From Rippkaea orientalis PCC 8801 (lineage in GTDB: Bacteria; Cyanobacteriota; Cyanobacteriia; Cyanobacteriales; Microcystaceae), in the NCBI RefSeq assembly GCF_000021805.1, contig NC_011726.1:186001-250000 (forward strand): a DNA stretch of 64,000 bases. Reading direction: 5' to 3'. Below are positions 46,072-56,611 of the stretch, one piece after another (positions within the stretch are counted from its first letter, which is position 1; each line of letters begins with the position of its first letter). The notes under the pieces were generated by a model. It did not search any database. It saw nothing but the letters and a program-made list of their open reading frames with translations, and was not told the origin of the DNA. A program made the translations under genes and the position numbers.

Positions 46072-46374
46072 TTAAACCTCTGGGAAGAGGGTAATGGTAT
46101 CTCCGTCTTGTAAGGTGACGATCGCCCGTTTATAGAGGGGTTTATAGCCAATAAATCTGCCAACTCGCTTTTTTTTGCGAGGGGGACGGACGGTATTGAC
46201 TTTGATGACGCTAACATCAAAGAGGCTTTCGATCGCTGCCTTAATGTCTGGCTTGGTCGCTTGGGGGACGACTTCAAAGACGTATTTGTTGTTTTCTAGT
46301 AGTCGGGTTGCTTTTTCGGTAATAATCGGCTTGAGGACTAAATCAGCCAATTGACGCGGGTTTTTAGGAATCAC
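46072..46374 (-). CDS. rplW: Ribosomal protein L23
   Basis: A 100-residue 50S protein at the tunnel exit: [27 protein letters not shown] and [21 protein letters not shown]. Its start overlaps the end of rplD by 11 bp. Confidence 0.95.
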   Translation of the reverse strand: MIPKNPRQLADLVLKPIITEKATRLLENNKYVFEVVPQATKPDIKAAIESLFDVSVIKVNTVRPPRKKKRVGRFIGYKPLYKRAIVTLQDGDTITLFPEV

Positions 46375-46999
46375 TGTAAACCTCCTGTACTTTGCTTAAG
46401 GCCTCAGCAGTTGCCACAATTTTGTCGGCCACCAGTAGGTCATAAACATTGAGACCATCGGCTTTGAGTAGCTTAATATAGGGAACATTGCGGGCGGATA
46501 ACTGAATATTGTCTGTTATCTCGCTGACAATTAAGACCACTTTCTGATTCCCGTCAATTCCCCACCGCGTTAAGGCGGAGACTAATTCTTTGGTTTTAGG
46601 TTGGGTCAATTGTTCGGCGAAATTTTCGACGACAATTAGATCTTCTATCCGGCTATCTAAAGCGGTTCTTAGAGCTAAACGCCGTTCTTTTCGGTTCATT
46701 TTGACGTTAAAATCTTTGGGCTTGGGTCCAAAAGTAACGCCACCTCCTCGCCAGAGGGGAGAACGAATTGATCCGGCTCTTGCGCGGCCGGTTCCTTTTT
46801 GTCGCCAGGGTTTGCGGCCTCCCCCTCTAACTTCGGCGCGGGTTTTGGTTGAGGCAGTCCCTTGACGGGCGTTTGTCTGTTGTCGAACTAAAGCACGATG
46901 GACGATATGGGCAGCGTTTTCTTCTTTTGCCACTTTGAGTTCCAAGGTTGCCTGGCCGACTTCTTCCCCTTGCCAATTTTTAATGATGCAGTTAACCAT
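46364..46999 (-). CDS. rplD: Ribosomal protein L4
   Basis: 211 residues from ATG 46999 ([16 protein letters not shown]). The longer frame from 47035 adds 12 unsupported residues. [35 protein letters not shown] is the tunnel-loop signature. In E. coli L4 also represses the S10 operon; here this is unknown. Confidence 0.95.
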   Translation of the reverse strand: MVNCIIKNWQGEEVGQATLELKVAKEENAAHIVHRALVRQQTNARQGTASTKTRAEVRGGGRKPWRQKGTGRARAGSIRSPLWRGGGVTFGPKPKDFNVKMNRKERRLALRTALDSRIEDLIVVENFAEQLTQPKTKELVSALTRWGIDGNQKVVLIVSEITDNIQLSARNVPYIKLLKADGLNVYDLLVADKIVATAEALSKVQEVYSDS

Positions 47000-47034
47000 T
47001 GTTCGTGACTCGTTATCAGTGATAAGACAGCGCA

Positions 47035-47075
47035 AAAAGCTAAATTTTGACTTTTTGTCTTTTGCCTTTTGCCTT
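47035..47075. repeat. TTTTGCC heptamer repeats in the rplC-rplD spacer
   Basis: Units of the type TTTTGCC / TTTTGTC / TTTTGAC, related to the TTGCCTG set at 35.1 kb. Confidence 0.5.
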
Positions 47076-47086
47076 CCCTGAAGGTT

Positions 47087-47725
47087 TTATTTACCGACAG
47101 TTTTGGCCGGAGTAATATTCAGGAGGGTTCCGGGTTTGCCAGGGATGGCTCCTTTTACTAAGATAAGGTTGCGATCGCTATCGACTCTGACCACGGTTAG
47201 GTGACGGATGGTGACTTGGGTTGCCCCGTATTGACCTGCCATGCGTTTCCCTGGATAAACCCGTCCTGGGGTGGTTCCGGCTCCGGTTGACCCTGGCAGA
47301 CGGTGGTTTTTCGACCCGTGGGTCATATTACCCCGTTTGAAGTTATGGCGTTTCTGATACCCGGCAAAGCCTCGTCCCATGGATTTACCAGACACATCGA
47401 CTAAGTCGCCTGGGTTAAAAATGTCGGCTTTGATGGCATCTCCCAATTGATATTGGCTAGAATCATCTAATCGATATTCTTTAAGGTGACGCAAGGGAGG
47501 CGCGTCAATTTTTTTCAAATGCCCGATTTCGGCTTTTGTTAAGGCTTTTTCTTTGACTTCGTGATAGCCAACTTGGATGGCAGTGTAACCATCTGTATCA
47601 GGGGTTTTGACTTGGGTGACGGTACATGGACCGGCTTGAACCACAGTAACAGGAATAGCCATTCCGGTTTCTTGGTCAAAGATTTGGGTCATGCCGAGTT
47701 TAGTTCCGAGGATACCAACAGCCAC
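47087..47725 (-). CDS. rplC: Ribosomal protein L3
   Basis: A 212-residue 50S protein, the first gene of this cluster: [45 protein letters not shown] and [32 protein letters not shown]10 (rpsJ), the first gene in E. coli, is not here. Confidence 0.96.
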   Translation of the reverse strand: MAVGILGTKLGMTQIFDQETGMAIPVTVVQAGPCTVTQVKTPDTDGYTAIQVGYHEVKEKALTKAEIGHLKKIDAPPLRHLKEYRLDDSSQYQLGDAIKADIFNPGDLVDVSGKSMGRGFAGYQKRHNFKRGNMTHGSKNHRLPGSTGAGTTPGRVYPGKRMAGQYGATQVTIRHLTVVRVDSDRNLILVKGAIPGKPGTLLNITPAKTVGK

Positions 47726-48026
47726 GGATTTTTTCCTCTACAGTATTAAACGACAGGTGCTCAGCAATTAATCACTGCTAAAGAGGCGAGATAGGATATC
47801 CTCGCTTCCTTATACTGGAGTGATCGGTTTGATTCGATATATCAAGAAGATGCTTGACTATCTGTTTAACCAAGTTGATTAATGGGCTTGGCTAAAGCTT
47901 CTGTGCCGTTTGCTCCTCTAGACTTAAGGAATCTTCTGATTCCTCAGTATCTTAAGGCGGCCTGACATCATCAAGTTGCTGGAGCTTTTTGGATGCCAGT
48001 GTCGCTAAATGGGTTTTTAGCCACAA
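47726..48026 (-). promoter_or_regulatory. Structured 5' leader of ribosomal operon
   Basis: About 300 nt between the predicted start and rplC. It contains a perfect 7-bp hairpin (47926-47943, AGGAATC/GATTCCT) nested in CTTAAG/CTTAAG, and a second palindrome AGGATATCCT near 47797. No gene. It could carry autoregulation; no known element is recognised. Confidence 0.5.
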
Positions 48027-48032
48027 TCAAAC

Positions 48033-48062
48033 ATTATACAAGTAAGTTGTTGCAAAGATCAA
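48033..48062 (-). promoter_or_regulatory. Promoter of ribosomal operon
   Basis: On the minus strand TTGATC (48062-48057), an 18-bp spacer and TATAAT (48038-48033). It is identical in boxes and spacing to the tRNA-Ser promoter. Confidence 0.65.
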
Positions 48063-48136
48063 CCCCTGGGGGAAAGTTTTTTGTGAGGGGGTGAGGGTGA
48101 GGGATTGACAGTTTTTATTAATTTCGACTATAACCC

Positions 48137-48338
48137 ATGTCTCAAACTTTGTCGGAGAATTTAAAAAAGTGTACGGTTAGAATTAGTCATGAGGGGGGAA
48201 ACGATCATGGATGTAGGGAAGTTTGATTGTGTGGGAATTGATGGGGAAAATTTATTAAAATTTAAGGGCGATCGCGTTCATCCTGGGTTAAGTGGTTCTC
48301 CTTTATTAAATCTTACTACGAATAAGGTTTGTGGGTAG
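48137..48338 (+). pseudogene. Trypsin-like peptidase remnant
   Basis: Two pieces in different frames. The first, from ATG 48137 (MSQTLSENLKKCTVRISHEG), resembles the start of cyanobacterial trypsin-like peptidases. The second, 48207-48338, reads LLKFKGDRVHPGLSGSPLLNLTTNKVCG, the region around the catalytic serine (GLSGSP). The His and Asp regions between them are missing, so there is an internal deletion plus frameshift. The end is broken just before the transposase remnant. Confidence 0.65.
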
Positions 48339-48388
48339 GAATAACAAATGAAGAAGTTTATCCAGAAGCCTAAAATTGTTGAAACTGA

Positions 48389-48752
48389 ATAATCTGTTTT
48401 ATTTCCTTTCTTCCGATCTCCAGTTTCATCAATTATTACAGGGATTTTGTGACCCTTTAAGGCATCTTTTGTCTTCTTTAACCTTGTTTTTCTTAATTCA
48501 GTTACATCGCAAGGCGAATTAGCTATAAAATGATGCAGGGATTGAGGAGAATTGATTCCTACTACTTTCGCTATTTTTGGTAAGTTTTTTTTTGATTGGT
48601 GAGATAATTCCTCAAGGTAAATACTTAAAACATTCATAACTTCTTACTTCAGTAAAAAGATGTTTATAAGTCTCACAATATTGATCGATGACTCCTACCG
48701 TTGGCTGGGCATCTCTAGCCAAATGTTTTAGGATTTGTAATTCTACATCCAT
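48389..48752 (-). pseudogene. IS701-type transposase, N-terminal remnant
   Basis: From ATG 48752 the frame reads MDVELQILKHLARDAQPTVG, then IDQYCETYKHLF, the IS701-type start. A TGA and a frameshift in an A-run near 48590 follow, then SPQSLHHFIANSPCDVTELRK and IIDETGDRKKGNKTDY, including the first catalytic Asp region. Homology ends near 48389. The full protein would be about 400 residues, so less than a third is left. No terminal inverted repeats were identified. Confidence 0.75.
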
Positions 48753-48855
48753 TGTCCTATCTCCTTTTCAGCCATTAGGAACTATTTTCATCTTACCTTT
48801 AATTTTCGGAAAGTGACAGAAGAGGGATAGCATTCTTTTTTCCATTTGATATTAG

Positions 48856-48930
48856 ATGGTTGAAGGGCGTGGAAACCAGGTCTCTACAATGCCTAAATGG
48901 TTGAAGGGCGTGGAAACCACGCCCCTACAA
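48856..48930. repeat. Two tandem 41-bp units with GGGCGTGG palindrome
   Basis: Both units begin ATGGTTGAAGGGCGTGGAAACCA (at 48856 and 48897). In the second, GGGCGTGG-AAA-CCACGCCC is a perfect hairpin; in the first the right arm is decayed. It lies just downstream of the ctaB stop. Confidence 0.7.
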
Positions 48931-48954
48931 GGTCTAATATGAGAATTGCTATGG

Positions 48955-49926
48955 TTAATTCAAGGGAATTAAACTGAGCAATAGATTCAAATTATCGCCG
49001 AGAGCCACCATAACTTGATGGGTTAGGGGAAGACTATCAATCACCATTGCAGTGCACAGAAGCATCAAGTAAAAGATAGAAAATTTAAACAGCGATCGCG
49101 CTAAAACTTGATCGAAGGGAGCTTGTTTTAATTGCCAAGCTTTCTGGATAAACATCGCGCCCAAAATAATAGCAATTCCGCCATAAACTGCCCCTGATAC
49201 ACCAAGGGGATACACCAACAAAAAAGTACAGGGAATCATCAATAAGGTATACCACCAAATTTGACGCACCGTAGACTCTTCGCCTTCTACCACGGGCATC
49301 ATCGGTACATTCACTTGAGCATAATCATCCTTGATCATCAAGGCCAACGCCCAAAAATGAGGAGGAGTCCACAGAAAAATGATGGCAAATAAAATCCACG
49401 GAGCCCAACCTAAGTCACCCGTGACAGCCGCCCAACCCACCAGAGGAGGGATAGAACCAGCCGCCCCACCAATAACGATATTTTGGGGGCTATTGCGCTT
49501 GAGGAGATGGGTATAGACCAGCATATAGAAAACAATGCCAGACATGGCTAATAAGCCACTGAGGAGGTTAACAAACAGAGCAAATAGGGAAAAGGATAAG
49601 ATGGCGAGGATGACGGCGAAAATAAAGGCATGACGCGACTGTACCCGTCCAGAAGGAATAGGACGCGCCCGTGTCCGTAACATTTCATAATCAATATCGC
49701 GGTCATAAATACAGTTCATCACTTGGGCGGCCGCGGCCGCTAGGGTTCCCCCGATCAGGGTGATAAACAGCGTAAACAGGTCTACTCGGCCTTCTGAGGC
49801 GATCCACATCGCTGCAGCCGTTGTAATCAGCAATAAAGGAATAATCCGAGGTTTAGTTAGCTGATAATAACTTTTAACCACTTGCAGCCAATTTTCATGG
49901 CGGGGGGCAACATTAGTCCCAATCAT
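48955..49926 (-). CDS. ctaB: Protoheme IX farnesyltransferase (heme O synthase)
   Basis: A 323-residue UbiA-type prenyltransferase that makes heme O from protoheme for the terminal oxidase. The prenyl-diphosphate motif is in [21 protein letters not shown]; a second, [20 protein letters not shown], lies in the later loop. There are nine predicted helices. It is co-directional with ctaA, 63 bp apart. Confidence 0.95.
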   Translation of the reverse strand: MIGTNVAPRHENWLQVVKSYYQLTKPRIIPLLLITTAAAMWIASEGRVDLFTLFITLIGGTLAAAAAQVMNCIYDRDIDYEMLRTRARPIPSGRVQSRHAFIFAVILAILSFSLFALFVNLLSGLLAMSGIVFYMLVYTHLLKRNSPQNIVIGGAAGSIPPLVGWAAVTGDLGWAPWILFAIIFLWTPPHFWALALMIKDDYAQVNVPMMPVVEGEESTVRQIWWYTLLMIPCTFLLVYPLGVSGAVYGGIAIILGAMFIQKAWQLKQAPFDQVLARSLFKFSIFYLMLLCTAMVIDSLPLTHQVMVALGDNLNLLLSLIPLN

Positions 49927-49989
49927 TAATTCACACCTAATTCTATTGATTTATTCGGTTTTTTGCTATCCAGAGAGAATGGGTAGGGG

Positions 49990-50931
49990 TCAACGACTGT
50001 TGACGGCTACGGGTTCTTCAGCCTTGGATAAGCGATCGCGTAAGGCTAACGTTGTCAGGGCGACTAACGTGCCAAACAAGGCCGCACCAACGGTATGATG
50101 GGCCACGGTTAAGGGTTCAACTTGCAGGTGCAAGCGGAAGGTCGCAACCCCTAACAAAACTTGTAAGATAACAATGCCTCCCACCCCCCAAGACAGCTTA
50201 CGCAGGAGGGGATGCAACGCTGGAGTCCGCCAGGCCATGCCAACTACGGTTAAGGTGGCGATCGTCGCGGGAAAAACTCCGAGAATGTGGCTATTCATCA
50301 CATCGCACAGTTGGGACCCGCCAAAACATTGATGCAGAGCCCAGCGAGATCCCACTAAGCCCCCTAGAAGACATTGTAAGTACACTAAAATGGCAGCCGC
50401 TAACCCAGACCAACGGAGTTTTCCGGCGGTGGCAGTGGCTTGATAGGGAGTCAAACAAACGGCAATGACTACTAAACTCCCAAAAAAGAGCAAAGCAGCC
50501 CCTAAATGGGCGGTAACGATATCAAACCGTAACAGTTGGGTCACGGTCAGCCCTCCTAGGACTCCTTGGAAGACAATTAAGCCTAATGCCCCCACTGAAG
50601 CCCACGGTAGCCATTTTGGCAATTCTTTGCGAAACCACCAGGATAGTCCTACCAAAACTATTGTACTGAATCCAATCAGGGAAGCATCGAGACGATGGAA
50701 CCATTCGAGGAAGACTTGCAGGTTCATCTGTTGAGTCGGTACTAATTGACCATAGCACAGCGGCCAATCAGGACAAGCTAGACCTGCATTCATGACACGG
50801 GTAGCACTTCCTACGGCCATTAGCAGTAGAGTGGCAATGGCAATTTTCCAGACCAGAAACCGCATCCATTTTTGGATTGACGGGTGTTCACTCGATAGGT
50901 TAATTTGAGACTTAAGAACTGAATCTGTCAT
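49990..50931 (-). CDS. ctaA: Heme A synthase (CtaA/Cox15)
   Basis: A 313-residue membrane enzyme oxidising heme O to heme A. LACPDWPLCYGQLVPTQ and EWFHRLDASLIGFS carry the conserved ligand histidine; LHQCFGGSQLCD and VAHHTVGAALFG further His residues. Eight helices in two repeats. Its last codons (AVNSR) overlap a degenerate copy of the 28-bp palindrome found at 20945. The oxidase structural genes are not in the window. Confidence 0.93.
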   Translation of the reverse strand: MTDSVLKSQINLSSEHPSIQKWMRFLVWKIAIATLLLMAVGSATRVMNAGLACPDWPLCYGQLVPTQQMNLQVFLEWFHRLDASLIGFSTIVLVGLSWWFRKELPKWLPWASVGALGLIVFQGVLGGLTVTQLLRFDIVTAHLGAALLFFGSLVVIAVCLTPYQATATAGKLRWSGLAAAILVYLQCLLGGLVGSRWALHQCFGGSQLCDVMNSHILGVFPATIATLTVVGMAWRTPALHPLLRKLSWGVGGIVILQVLLGVATFRLHLQVEPLTVAHHTVGAALFGTLVALTTLALRDRLSKAEEPVAVNSR

Positions 50932-51194
50932 AGCATTTTAATGCTTTTTTAAACATCTTTTCCTACTAGGGAGAGTCTTAACTCTCTTCAAGATAGACCT
51001 GCTTTAAACAGCTAGTCAGATTCTACTGAAGACTCTCGGTTTCTTGCATCAATTTTTGTAAGAGTTTCGAGATATTTCAGATTCGGTTAAGCATTGCTTT
51101 ACATAAGTTAATAAAATTATGGAAAATAATTTCTTCTGCCATAGGGTAAGATAAAAAACAGCTATCAGCAATCATTTTTACTTTGTTTTAATCT

Positions 51195-52028
51195 ATGGAA
51201 GTTGTCTGGCAAGTTGCTAAAACCTATGAGGATATTCTCTATCATAAATACGAGGGTATCGCTAAAATTACCATTAATCGTCCCCATAAACGCAATGCTT
51301 TTCGTCCTAAAACGGTTTTTGAACTTTATGATGCGTTTTGTGATGCTAGAGAAGATGGTAAAATTGGAGTTATTCTATTAACAGGTGCAGGACCTCATAC
51401 TGATGGAAAATATGCCTTTTGTTCAGGAGGCGATCAAAGTGTTAGAGGCGAAGGAGGATATATTGATGATGGCGGAATACCTCGTTTAAATGTTTTGGAT
51501 TTACAGCGATTGATCCGTTCTTTGCCCAAGGTTGTTATTGCCTTGGTCGCGGGTTATGCCATTGGAGGAGGCCATGTTTTACATTTAATTTGTGACCTAA
51601 CGATCGCGGCAGATAATGCTATTTTTGGACAAACAGGTCCCAAAGTTGGTAGCTTTGACGGGGGGTTTGGGGCAAGCTATTTAGCGCGTATTGTAGGGCA
51701 GAAAAAAGCAAGAGAAATTTGGTTTTTGTGTCGTCAATATACCGCCCAACAAGCGTTAGAAATGGGCTTGGTTAACTGTGTTATAGAGGTGGATAAGTTG
51801 GAAGCAGAAGGGATTATTTGGGCACAAGAAATCTTAGCGAAAAGTCCCATTGCTATCCGTTGTTTAAAGGCTGCCTTTAATGCGGACTGTGATGGACAAG
51901 CGGGCTTACAGGAATTAGCTGGAAATGCGACGTTACTTTATTATATGACCGAAGAAGGGGCGGAGGGTAAAAAAGCGTTTTTAGAGAAACGTCCTCCTAA
52001 TTTTCATCAATATCCCTGGTTGCCTTGA
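51195..52028 (+). CDS. menB: 1,4-dihydroxy-2-naphthoyl-CoA synthase
   Basis: A 277-residue crotonase-family enzyme closing the naphthoquinone ring; in cyanobacteria the product is used for phylloquinone of photosystem [52 protein letters not shown] and [24 protein letters not shown] are MenB signatures. It is divergent from ctaA with a 263-bp spacer, and its end lies about 155 bp upstream of pnp. Confidence 0.95.
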   Translation: MEVVWQVAKTYEDILYHKYEGIAKITINRPHKRNAFRPKTVFELYDAFCDAREDGKIGVILLTGAGPHTDGKYAFCSGGDQSVRGEGGYIDDGGIPRLNVLDLQRLIRSLPKVVIALVAGYAIGGGHVLHLICDLTIAADNAIFGQTGPKVGSFDGGFGASYLARIVGQKKAREIWFLCRQYTAQQALEMGLVNCVIEVDKLEAEGIIWAQEILAKSPIAIRCLKAAFNADCDGQAGLQELAGNATLLYYMTEEGAEGKKAFLEKRPPNFHQYPWLP

Positions 52029-52183
52029 ATATAGATGATAAACTTTTTTGCCATTCGTACTCTCGATCTGTGAGATCCTCTCCATCCTCCCATCGTTCAA
52101 AACAAACCCTCGATGGGCAACCAAAAAATGTTAGGATCGCCATAGAAAGAAGAAACGTGATAAAAATAAGGAACAAACGCTAC

Positions 52184-54340
52184 ATGCAAGAGTTTGATAA
52201 GTCAATATCCTTTGACGGAAGAGATATTCGACTCAAGTTAGGACTGCTTGCTCCCCAAGCAGGGGGGTCTGTCTTAATACAGTCGGGAGATACGGCGGTT
52301 TTAGTCACAGCAACACGGGCAACAGGAAGAGAAGGAATCGATTTTCTGCCCCTCACGGTCGATTATGAAGAAAGATTGTATGCGGCGGGGCGTATTCCAG
52401 GGGGTTTTTTGCGACGGGAAGGTCGTCCCCCCGAAAAAGCTATATTAATTAGTCGTTTGATTGATCGTCCCTTACGTCCTTTGTTTCCCCAATGGTTACG
52501 GGATGATATCCAAATCATTGCCACAACCTTATCCATGGATGAAGAAGTCCCCCCCGATGTATTAGCGGTAACAGGGGCTTCTATTGCCGTTATTGCTGCA
52601 AGAATTCCCTTTTTTGGACCGATGGCTGCTGTTAGAGTGGGCTTAATTGGGGATGACTTCATTATTAACCCCACCTACCGAGAAATCGAAATCGGAGACT
52701 TAGATTTAGTCGTTGCGGGGAGTCCCGATGGAGTGGTGATGGTTGAAGCAGGAGCTAATCAACTACCAGAACAAGATATCATCGAAGCGATCGACTTTGG
52801 CTATGAAGCCGTTCGAGACTTGATTCAAGCGCAACGGGATGTTATGGAAGCGTTGGATATCCCATTAGTGATAGGAGAACCTCCGGCCGTTAATGAAGTT
52901 CTTCAATCGTTTATTAGCGATCGCGCCTCTGAATCCATCAAAAAAGTGCTCATGCAGTACAATTTAGACAAAAACGCACGAGATGAACAGCTTGATGAGA
53001 TCAAAGAAACCGCCATTACCAATGCGATCGCCGAACTCCCCGAAGAAGACCCCGTTAAGGTAGCAGCGACAGAAGAGCCAAAAGCCGTTAGCAACCTTTA
53101 CAAAGACTTAACCAAAAAATTGATGCGCTCTCAAATCATCACTGACGGAGTTCGAGTTGATGGTCGGAAATTAGACGAAGTACGTCCTATCTCCAGTCGA
53201 GTTTGTCTATTACCGAGACGGGTTCATGGTAGTGCCCTGTTTGCACGGGGTCTAACTCAAGTCCTCTCCTTAGCGACCCTAGGAACGCCAGGAGATGCTC
53301 AGGACTTAGCCGATGATCTTCACCCCGAAGACGAAAAACGCTATTTGCATCACTATAATTTCCCTCCCTTCTCCGTAGGTGAAACCAAACCCCTACGCTC
53401 CCCTGGACGGCGGGAAATCGGTCACGGAGCCCTGGCAGAACGGGCTATTACCCCGATTCTTCCTCCTCAAGAGGAGTTTCCCTACGTTATCCGCGTCGTC
53501 TCAGAAGTGCTGTCTTCTAATGGTTCAACCTCCATGGGATCGGTGTGCGGTTCAACCCTCGCGTTGATGGATGCAGGGGTTCCCATTACCAAACCCGTCA
53601 GTGGGGCAGCCATGGGATTGATCAAAGAAGGGGATGAGGTCCGTATTCTAACCGATATTCAAGGCATTGAAGACTTTTTAGGGGATATGGACTTTAAGGT
53701 GGCCGGAACCGATAGTGGGATTACTGCTCTCCAGATGGATATGAAAATCACGGGATTATCCATGGAAATCGTCGCTAAAGCTATTGAACAGGCTCTTCCG
53801 GCTCGTTTGCATATCCTGGATAAAATGATGGAAACCTTGAGTACTCCTCGGAAGAATCTTTCTCCCTATGCACCGCGCCTGTTGACCATGAAGATCGATC
53901 CCGAACAAATTGGCTTGGTCATTGGTCCGGGAGGTAAAACCATTAAGGGGATTACGGAACAAACAGGGTCGAAGATCGATATTGCTGACGATGGAACTGT
54001 TACCATTGCCGCGCTAGAAGCGGAAAAAGCCGAGAAAGCCAAGCAAATTATCTACAATATGACCCGTAAACTCAATGAAGGGGAAGTCTATATGGGTCGC
54101 GTGACCCGTATTATTCAGATTGGGGCCTTTGTTGAGGTTCTCCCCGGCAAAGAAGGCATGATCCATATTTCCCAGTTAGCAGAAGGGCGTGTGGGTAAGG
54201 TTGAGGATGAAGTCGCGGTGGGAGATGAAGTTATCGTCAAAGTCCGCGAAATTGATGCCAAAGGCCGCTTGAATTTGACCCGTTTGGGTATCCATCCTGA
54301 TGAAGCCGCCGCAGCGCGTAAAGCGGTTGCTCCCGTTTAA
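52184..54340 (+). CDS. pnp: Polyribonucleotide nucleotidyltransferase
   Basis: A 718-residue 3'-5' phosphorolytic exoribonuclease. It starts [17 protein letters not shown]; the frame runs 53 codons back to 52025, but those residues are not PNPase-like. An AAGGA is upstream. Two RNase PH domains ([29 protein letters not shown]; the second with [23 protein letters not shown]) are followed by a KH domain ([21 protein letters not shown]) and S1 domain ([28 protein letters not shown]). Confidence 0.95.
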   Translation: MQEFDKSISFDGRDIRLKLGLLAPQAGGSVLIQSGDTAVLVTATRATGREGIDFLPLTVDYEERLYAAGRIPGGFLRREGRPPEKAILISRLIDRPLRPLFPQWLRDDIQIIATTLSMDEEVPPDVLAVTGASIAVIAARIPFFGPMAAVRVGLIGDDFIINPTYREIEIGDLDLVVAGSPDGVVMVEAGANQLPEQDIIEAIDFGYEAVRDLIQAQRDVMEALDIPLVIGEPPAVNEVLQSFISDRASESIKKVLMQYNLDKNARDEQLDEIKETAITNAIAELPEEDPVKVAATEEPKAVSNLYKDLTKKLMRSQIITDGVRVDGRKLDEVRPISSRVCLLPRRVHGSALFARGLTQVLSLATLGTPGDAQDLADDLHPEDEKRYLHHYNFPPFSVGETKPLRSPGRREIGHGALAERAITPILPPQEEFPYVIRVVSEVLSSNGSTSMGSVCGSTLALMDAGVPITKPVSGAAMGLIKEGDEVRILTDIQGIEDFLGDMDFKVAGTDSGITALQMDMKITGLSMEIVAKAIEQALPARLHILDKMMETLSTPRKNLSPYAPRLLTMKIDPEQIGLVIGPGGKTIKGITEQTGSKIDIADDGTVTIAALEAEKAEKAKQIIYNMTRKLNEGEVYMGRVTRIIQIGAFVEVLPGKEGMIHISQLAEGRVGKVEDEVAVGDEVIVKVREIDAKGRLNLTRLGIHPDEAAAARKAVAPV

Positions 54341-54438
54341 TTCGCTAAAATGATTAAGGGTTCATGGTTCTTCGTCTAATTGATTAAAATTAAGACAATG
54401 TTGAACTTTGAACCCATTCGTCATTAGGTGATCGTCCT

Positions 54439-54978
54439 TTGAACAAGATCTTAGGCACTATTATTATTTTTGCTCTGGGTATTTCTCCAACCTTGGCCGT
54501 TGAATTGGGGAATGGATTAACGCTTTTTAATAAATCCCCGCGTCTGGTTGATATGGTGACGACCTTCAATGGGATTAGAGTAACAGGAGCAAAATATTAT
54601 ATAACCATTGCGTTAGGTAAAAATGTTGGCGAACCCCTAGAGAAATTGACGATTCAACAGAGTGAAGGTGTAGAAATTATTAAGTTTGATCTAGAGCAAA
54701 CTATGGCGTTTGAAGGAGAACCGATTAACCGAGGTCAGTCTTTAACCATTAGTCGAACCAAACAGAATTTAGATAACAACGAGATTAGTATTATTTTAGA
54801 CCCTCCGTTGCCACCAGGAACCACCTTTACCATCGCCCTTAAACCAAAACAAAATCCTCAAGAACCAGGGATTTATCACTTTACTATTAATGCCTATCCC
54901 CAAGGGGAAAACCCCCAAGGGTTGTATCTGGGGTTCGGAAGATTACAGTTTTATCACCAGGGCGATCGCTTTCCTTGA
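54439..54978 (+). CDS. DUF2808 secreted protein
   Basis: A 179-residue protein with a TTG start and a signal peptide (residues 1-20, IIIFALGISPTLA). The rest, including FNKSPRLVDMVTTFNGIRVTGAKYY and the C-terminal GIYHFTINAYPQGENPQGLYLGFGRL, fits the cyanobacterial DUF2808 family of unknown function. An AGGTG sits upstream of the TTG. Its 3' 305 bp is repeated at 56115-56419. Confidence 0.75.
   Translation: MNKILGTIIIFALGISPTLAVELGNGLTLFNKSPRLVDMVTTFNGIRVTGAKYYITIALGKNVGEPLEKLTIQQSEGVEIIKFDLEQTMAFEGEPINRGQSLTISRTKQNLDNNEISIILDPPLPPGTTFTIALKPKQNPQEPGIYHFTINAYPQGENPQGLYLGFGRLQFYHQGDRFP
54670..54974 (+). repeat. 305-bp direct repeat, copy 1 (3' part of DUF2808 gene)
   Basis: Identical to 56115-56419 apart from about six substitutions, with no gaps. 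The two copies are 1445 bp apart. Confidence 0.9.
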
Positions 54979-55032
54979 ACTTATCGATTGATCGATTGAT
55001 CTCATCCAAAAATCCCAAAACCGTTTGAGCAA

Positions 55033-56079
55033 TCAAAACACAAGGTCACTCCACAATATGCGGTGATCTGAATTAGCCGCTTGAGCCGTTTTGCAGTCTG
55101 CCACTTTCATATCTGAACTGACCAAGATATGGTCGATCGGAATCTTCATGATCGCAGTCATCCAACCTGGATAGTGGACATGGGTTGCCGCTTCAATCCA
55201 AGACGGTTCAATTCCAAATCCCAATCGCGTATTGTGCAACCCTGTTGCGCGAATCAATCGACCATAGTAAGGGGACCAAGGCGTAAGGTTAAAATCCCCC
55301 AAAAAAATCAACGACTTTTTCAGTTCTGTGGCAATCGGGTCTTGAGCTAATTGCTGCTGCACATATCCAGTTAGTTCTGCCAGAAACCCATTCCGACGTT
55401 GAAACAAGCTTGGCTTAATCGGGACAATCGGGTGAGCCGCAATCAAATGTACTAAGTGATGATTAACTCGCAAAAAAGTCATCAGCACAGTTCCATTCTT
55501 AAAGGTTTTACTTTGGGGCAAAACGAGTGGAAATCGGCTCAAGATTGTTAATCCACCCCCCGATGCTCGATAGACAAACGGCAATTGATTTGCCAATCGT
55601 GATCGCAACGCTTCCTTTGCCTCAACACTACTCTCCATGATCGTCGCCACATCCGGTTTCACTCTACGCACCGCATCCGCGATCGCATCCCACTCCTGAT
55701 TATTAATATTAATATTAAATGTCATTACCCGCATTGAGTAACCCCAACCTTGCTGCGTATGAGGCAAATACCAAGGCAAAATCCACATACTATTAAATGC
55801 AACCAAAGCGAGGGCAAGATAGAGTCCTAGCCGAACACGCCAACCCTTGAGGGAATAGATCATCAACGCGATCGCAATTCCAATCGCCAGCAAAAGATAG
55901 TAAACTCGAAAATTACATAACAACTCCAGGGGATAGCTTCGCCAAAACAGAATGCCAACAGAGAGAATCCCAGTCAAAATCAGCAACCCATACAGCAAGA
56001 TTTTCAGCGTTTGAGCGATCGCGGTACACGCAGCAATGATCGATTTTCCCCTCATGTTTAGATTAACTTTTTTCCTCAT
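55033..56079 (-). CDS. Membrane-anchored endonuclease/exonuclease/phosphatase family protein
   Basis: A 348-residue protein. Three N-terminal hydrophobic segments (ILLYGLLILTGILSVGILFW, VYYLLLAIGIAIALMIYSL, LGLYLALALVAFNSMWILPWY) are followed by an EEP domain: MTFNININNQEWDAI, VATIMESSVEAKE (metal Glu), LIFLGDFNLTPWSPYY (DFN) and DHILVSSD, SDHRILWSDL (catalytic Asp-His). CTG codons are more frequent here than in the adjacent genes, hinting at transfer. It lies between two direct repeats. It may start at the internal ATG giving MRGKSIIAA. Confidence 0.85.
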   Translation of the reverse strand: MRKKVNLNMRGKSIIAACTAIAQTLKILLYGLLILTGILSVGILFWRSYPLELLCNFRVYYLLLAIGIAIALMIYSLKGWRVRLGLYLALALVAFNSMWILPWYLPHTQQGWGYSMRVMTFNININNQEWDAIADAVRRVKPDVATIMESSVEAKEALRSRLANQLPFVYRASGGGLTILSRFPLVLPQSKTFKNGTVLMTFLRVNHHLVHLIAAHPIVPIKPSLFQRRNGFLAELTGYVQQQLAQDPIATELKKSLIFLGDFNLTPWSPYYGRLIRATGLHNTRLGFGIEPSWIEAATHVHYPGWMTAIMKIPIDHILVSSDMKVADCKTAQAANSDHRILWSDLVF

Positions 56080-56114
56080 GTTTTTGTCAAATTAGACTTT
56101 TAACGGGTAGGGGC

Positions 56115-56419
56115 GTAGAAATTATTAAGTTTGATCTAGAGGAAACTATGGCGTTTGAAGGAGAACCGATTAACCGAGGTCAGTCTTTAACCATTAGTCG
56201 AACCAAACAGAATTTAGATAACAACGAGATTAGTATTATTTTAGACCCTCTGTTGCCACCAGGAACCACCTTTACCATCGCCCTTAAACCGAAACAAAAT
56301 CCTCAAGAACCAGGGATTTATCACTTTACTATTAATGCCTATCCCCAAGGAGAAAACCCCCAAGGGTTGTATCTGGGTTTCGGAAGATTACCGTTTTATC
56401 ACCAGGGCGATCGCTTTCC
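56115..56419 (+). repeat. 305-bp direct repeat, copy 2
   Basis: Begins at GTAGAAATT and ends before a different stop codon context (CCC TAG instead of CCT TGA). Roughly 98% identity to 54670-54974. Confidence 0.9.
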
Positions 56420-56423
56420 CTAG
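56115..56423 (+). pseudogene. 5'-truncated copy of the DUF2808 gene
   Basis: The frame reads VEIIKFDLEETMAFEGEPIN to the end of the DUF2808 protein and its own TAG stop. The signal peptide and first 77 residues are missing. The first ATG in frame is at 56148, but there is no ribosome-binding site or signal peptide, so it is probably not expressed. Confidence 0.8.
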
Positions 56424-56611
56424 ATTCGGTGGGGTTATCAAATAGAGGCGATCGCGTTCTATGGCTCAGCTTTAACCTTAAAAAATTAGGATCAATGATC
56501 GATTTCGGTTTCTCTCAAAGAGAACTAGGATAGAATGGAACTATAATGAGTCGAGTGGGGACACAATCCCTCAAATCATCGATTGTTGAACGTAAGAGAA
56601 GTAATGACCGA

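Noticed and set aside
48278-48388. C-terminal part of the minus frame that follows the transposase match
   Set aside because: The residues after KTDYSV no longer resemble IS701 transposases and overlap the peptidase remnant on the other strand, so they are junk read-through and are not annotated as a gene.
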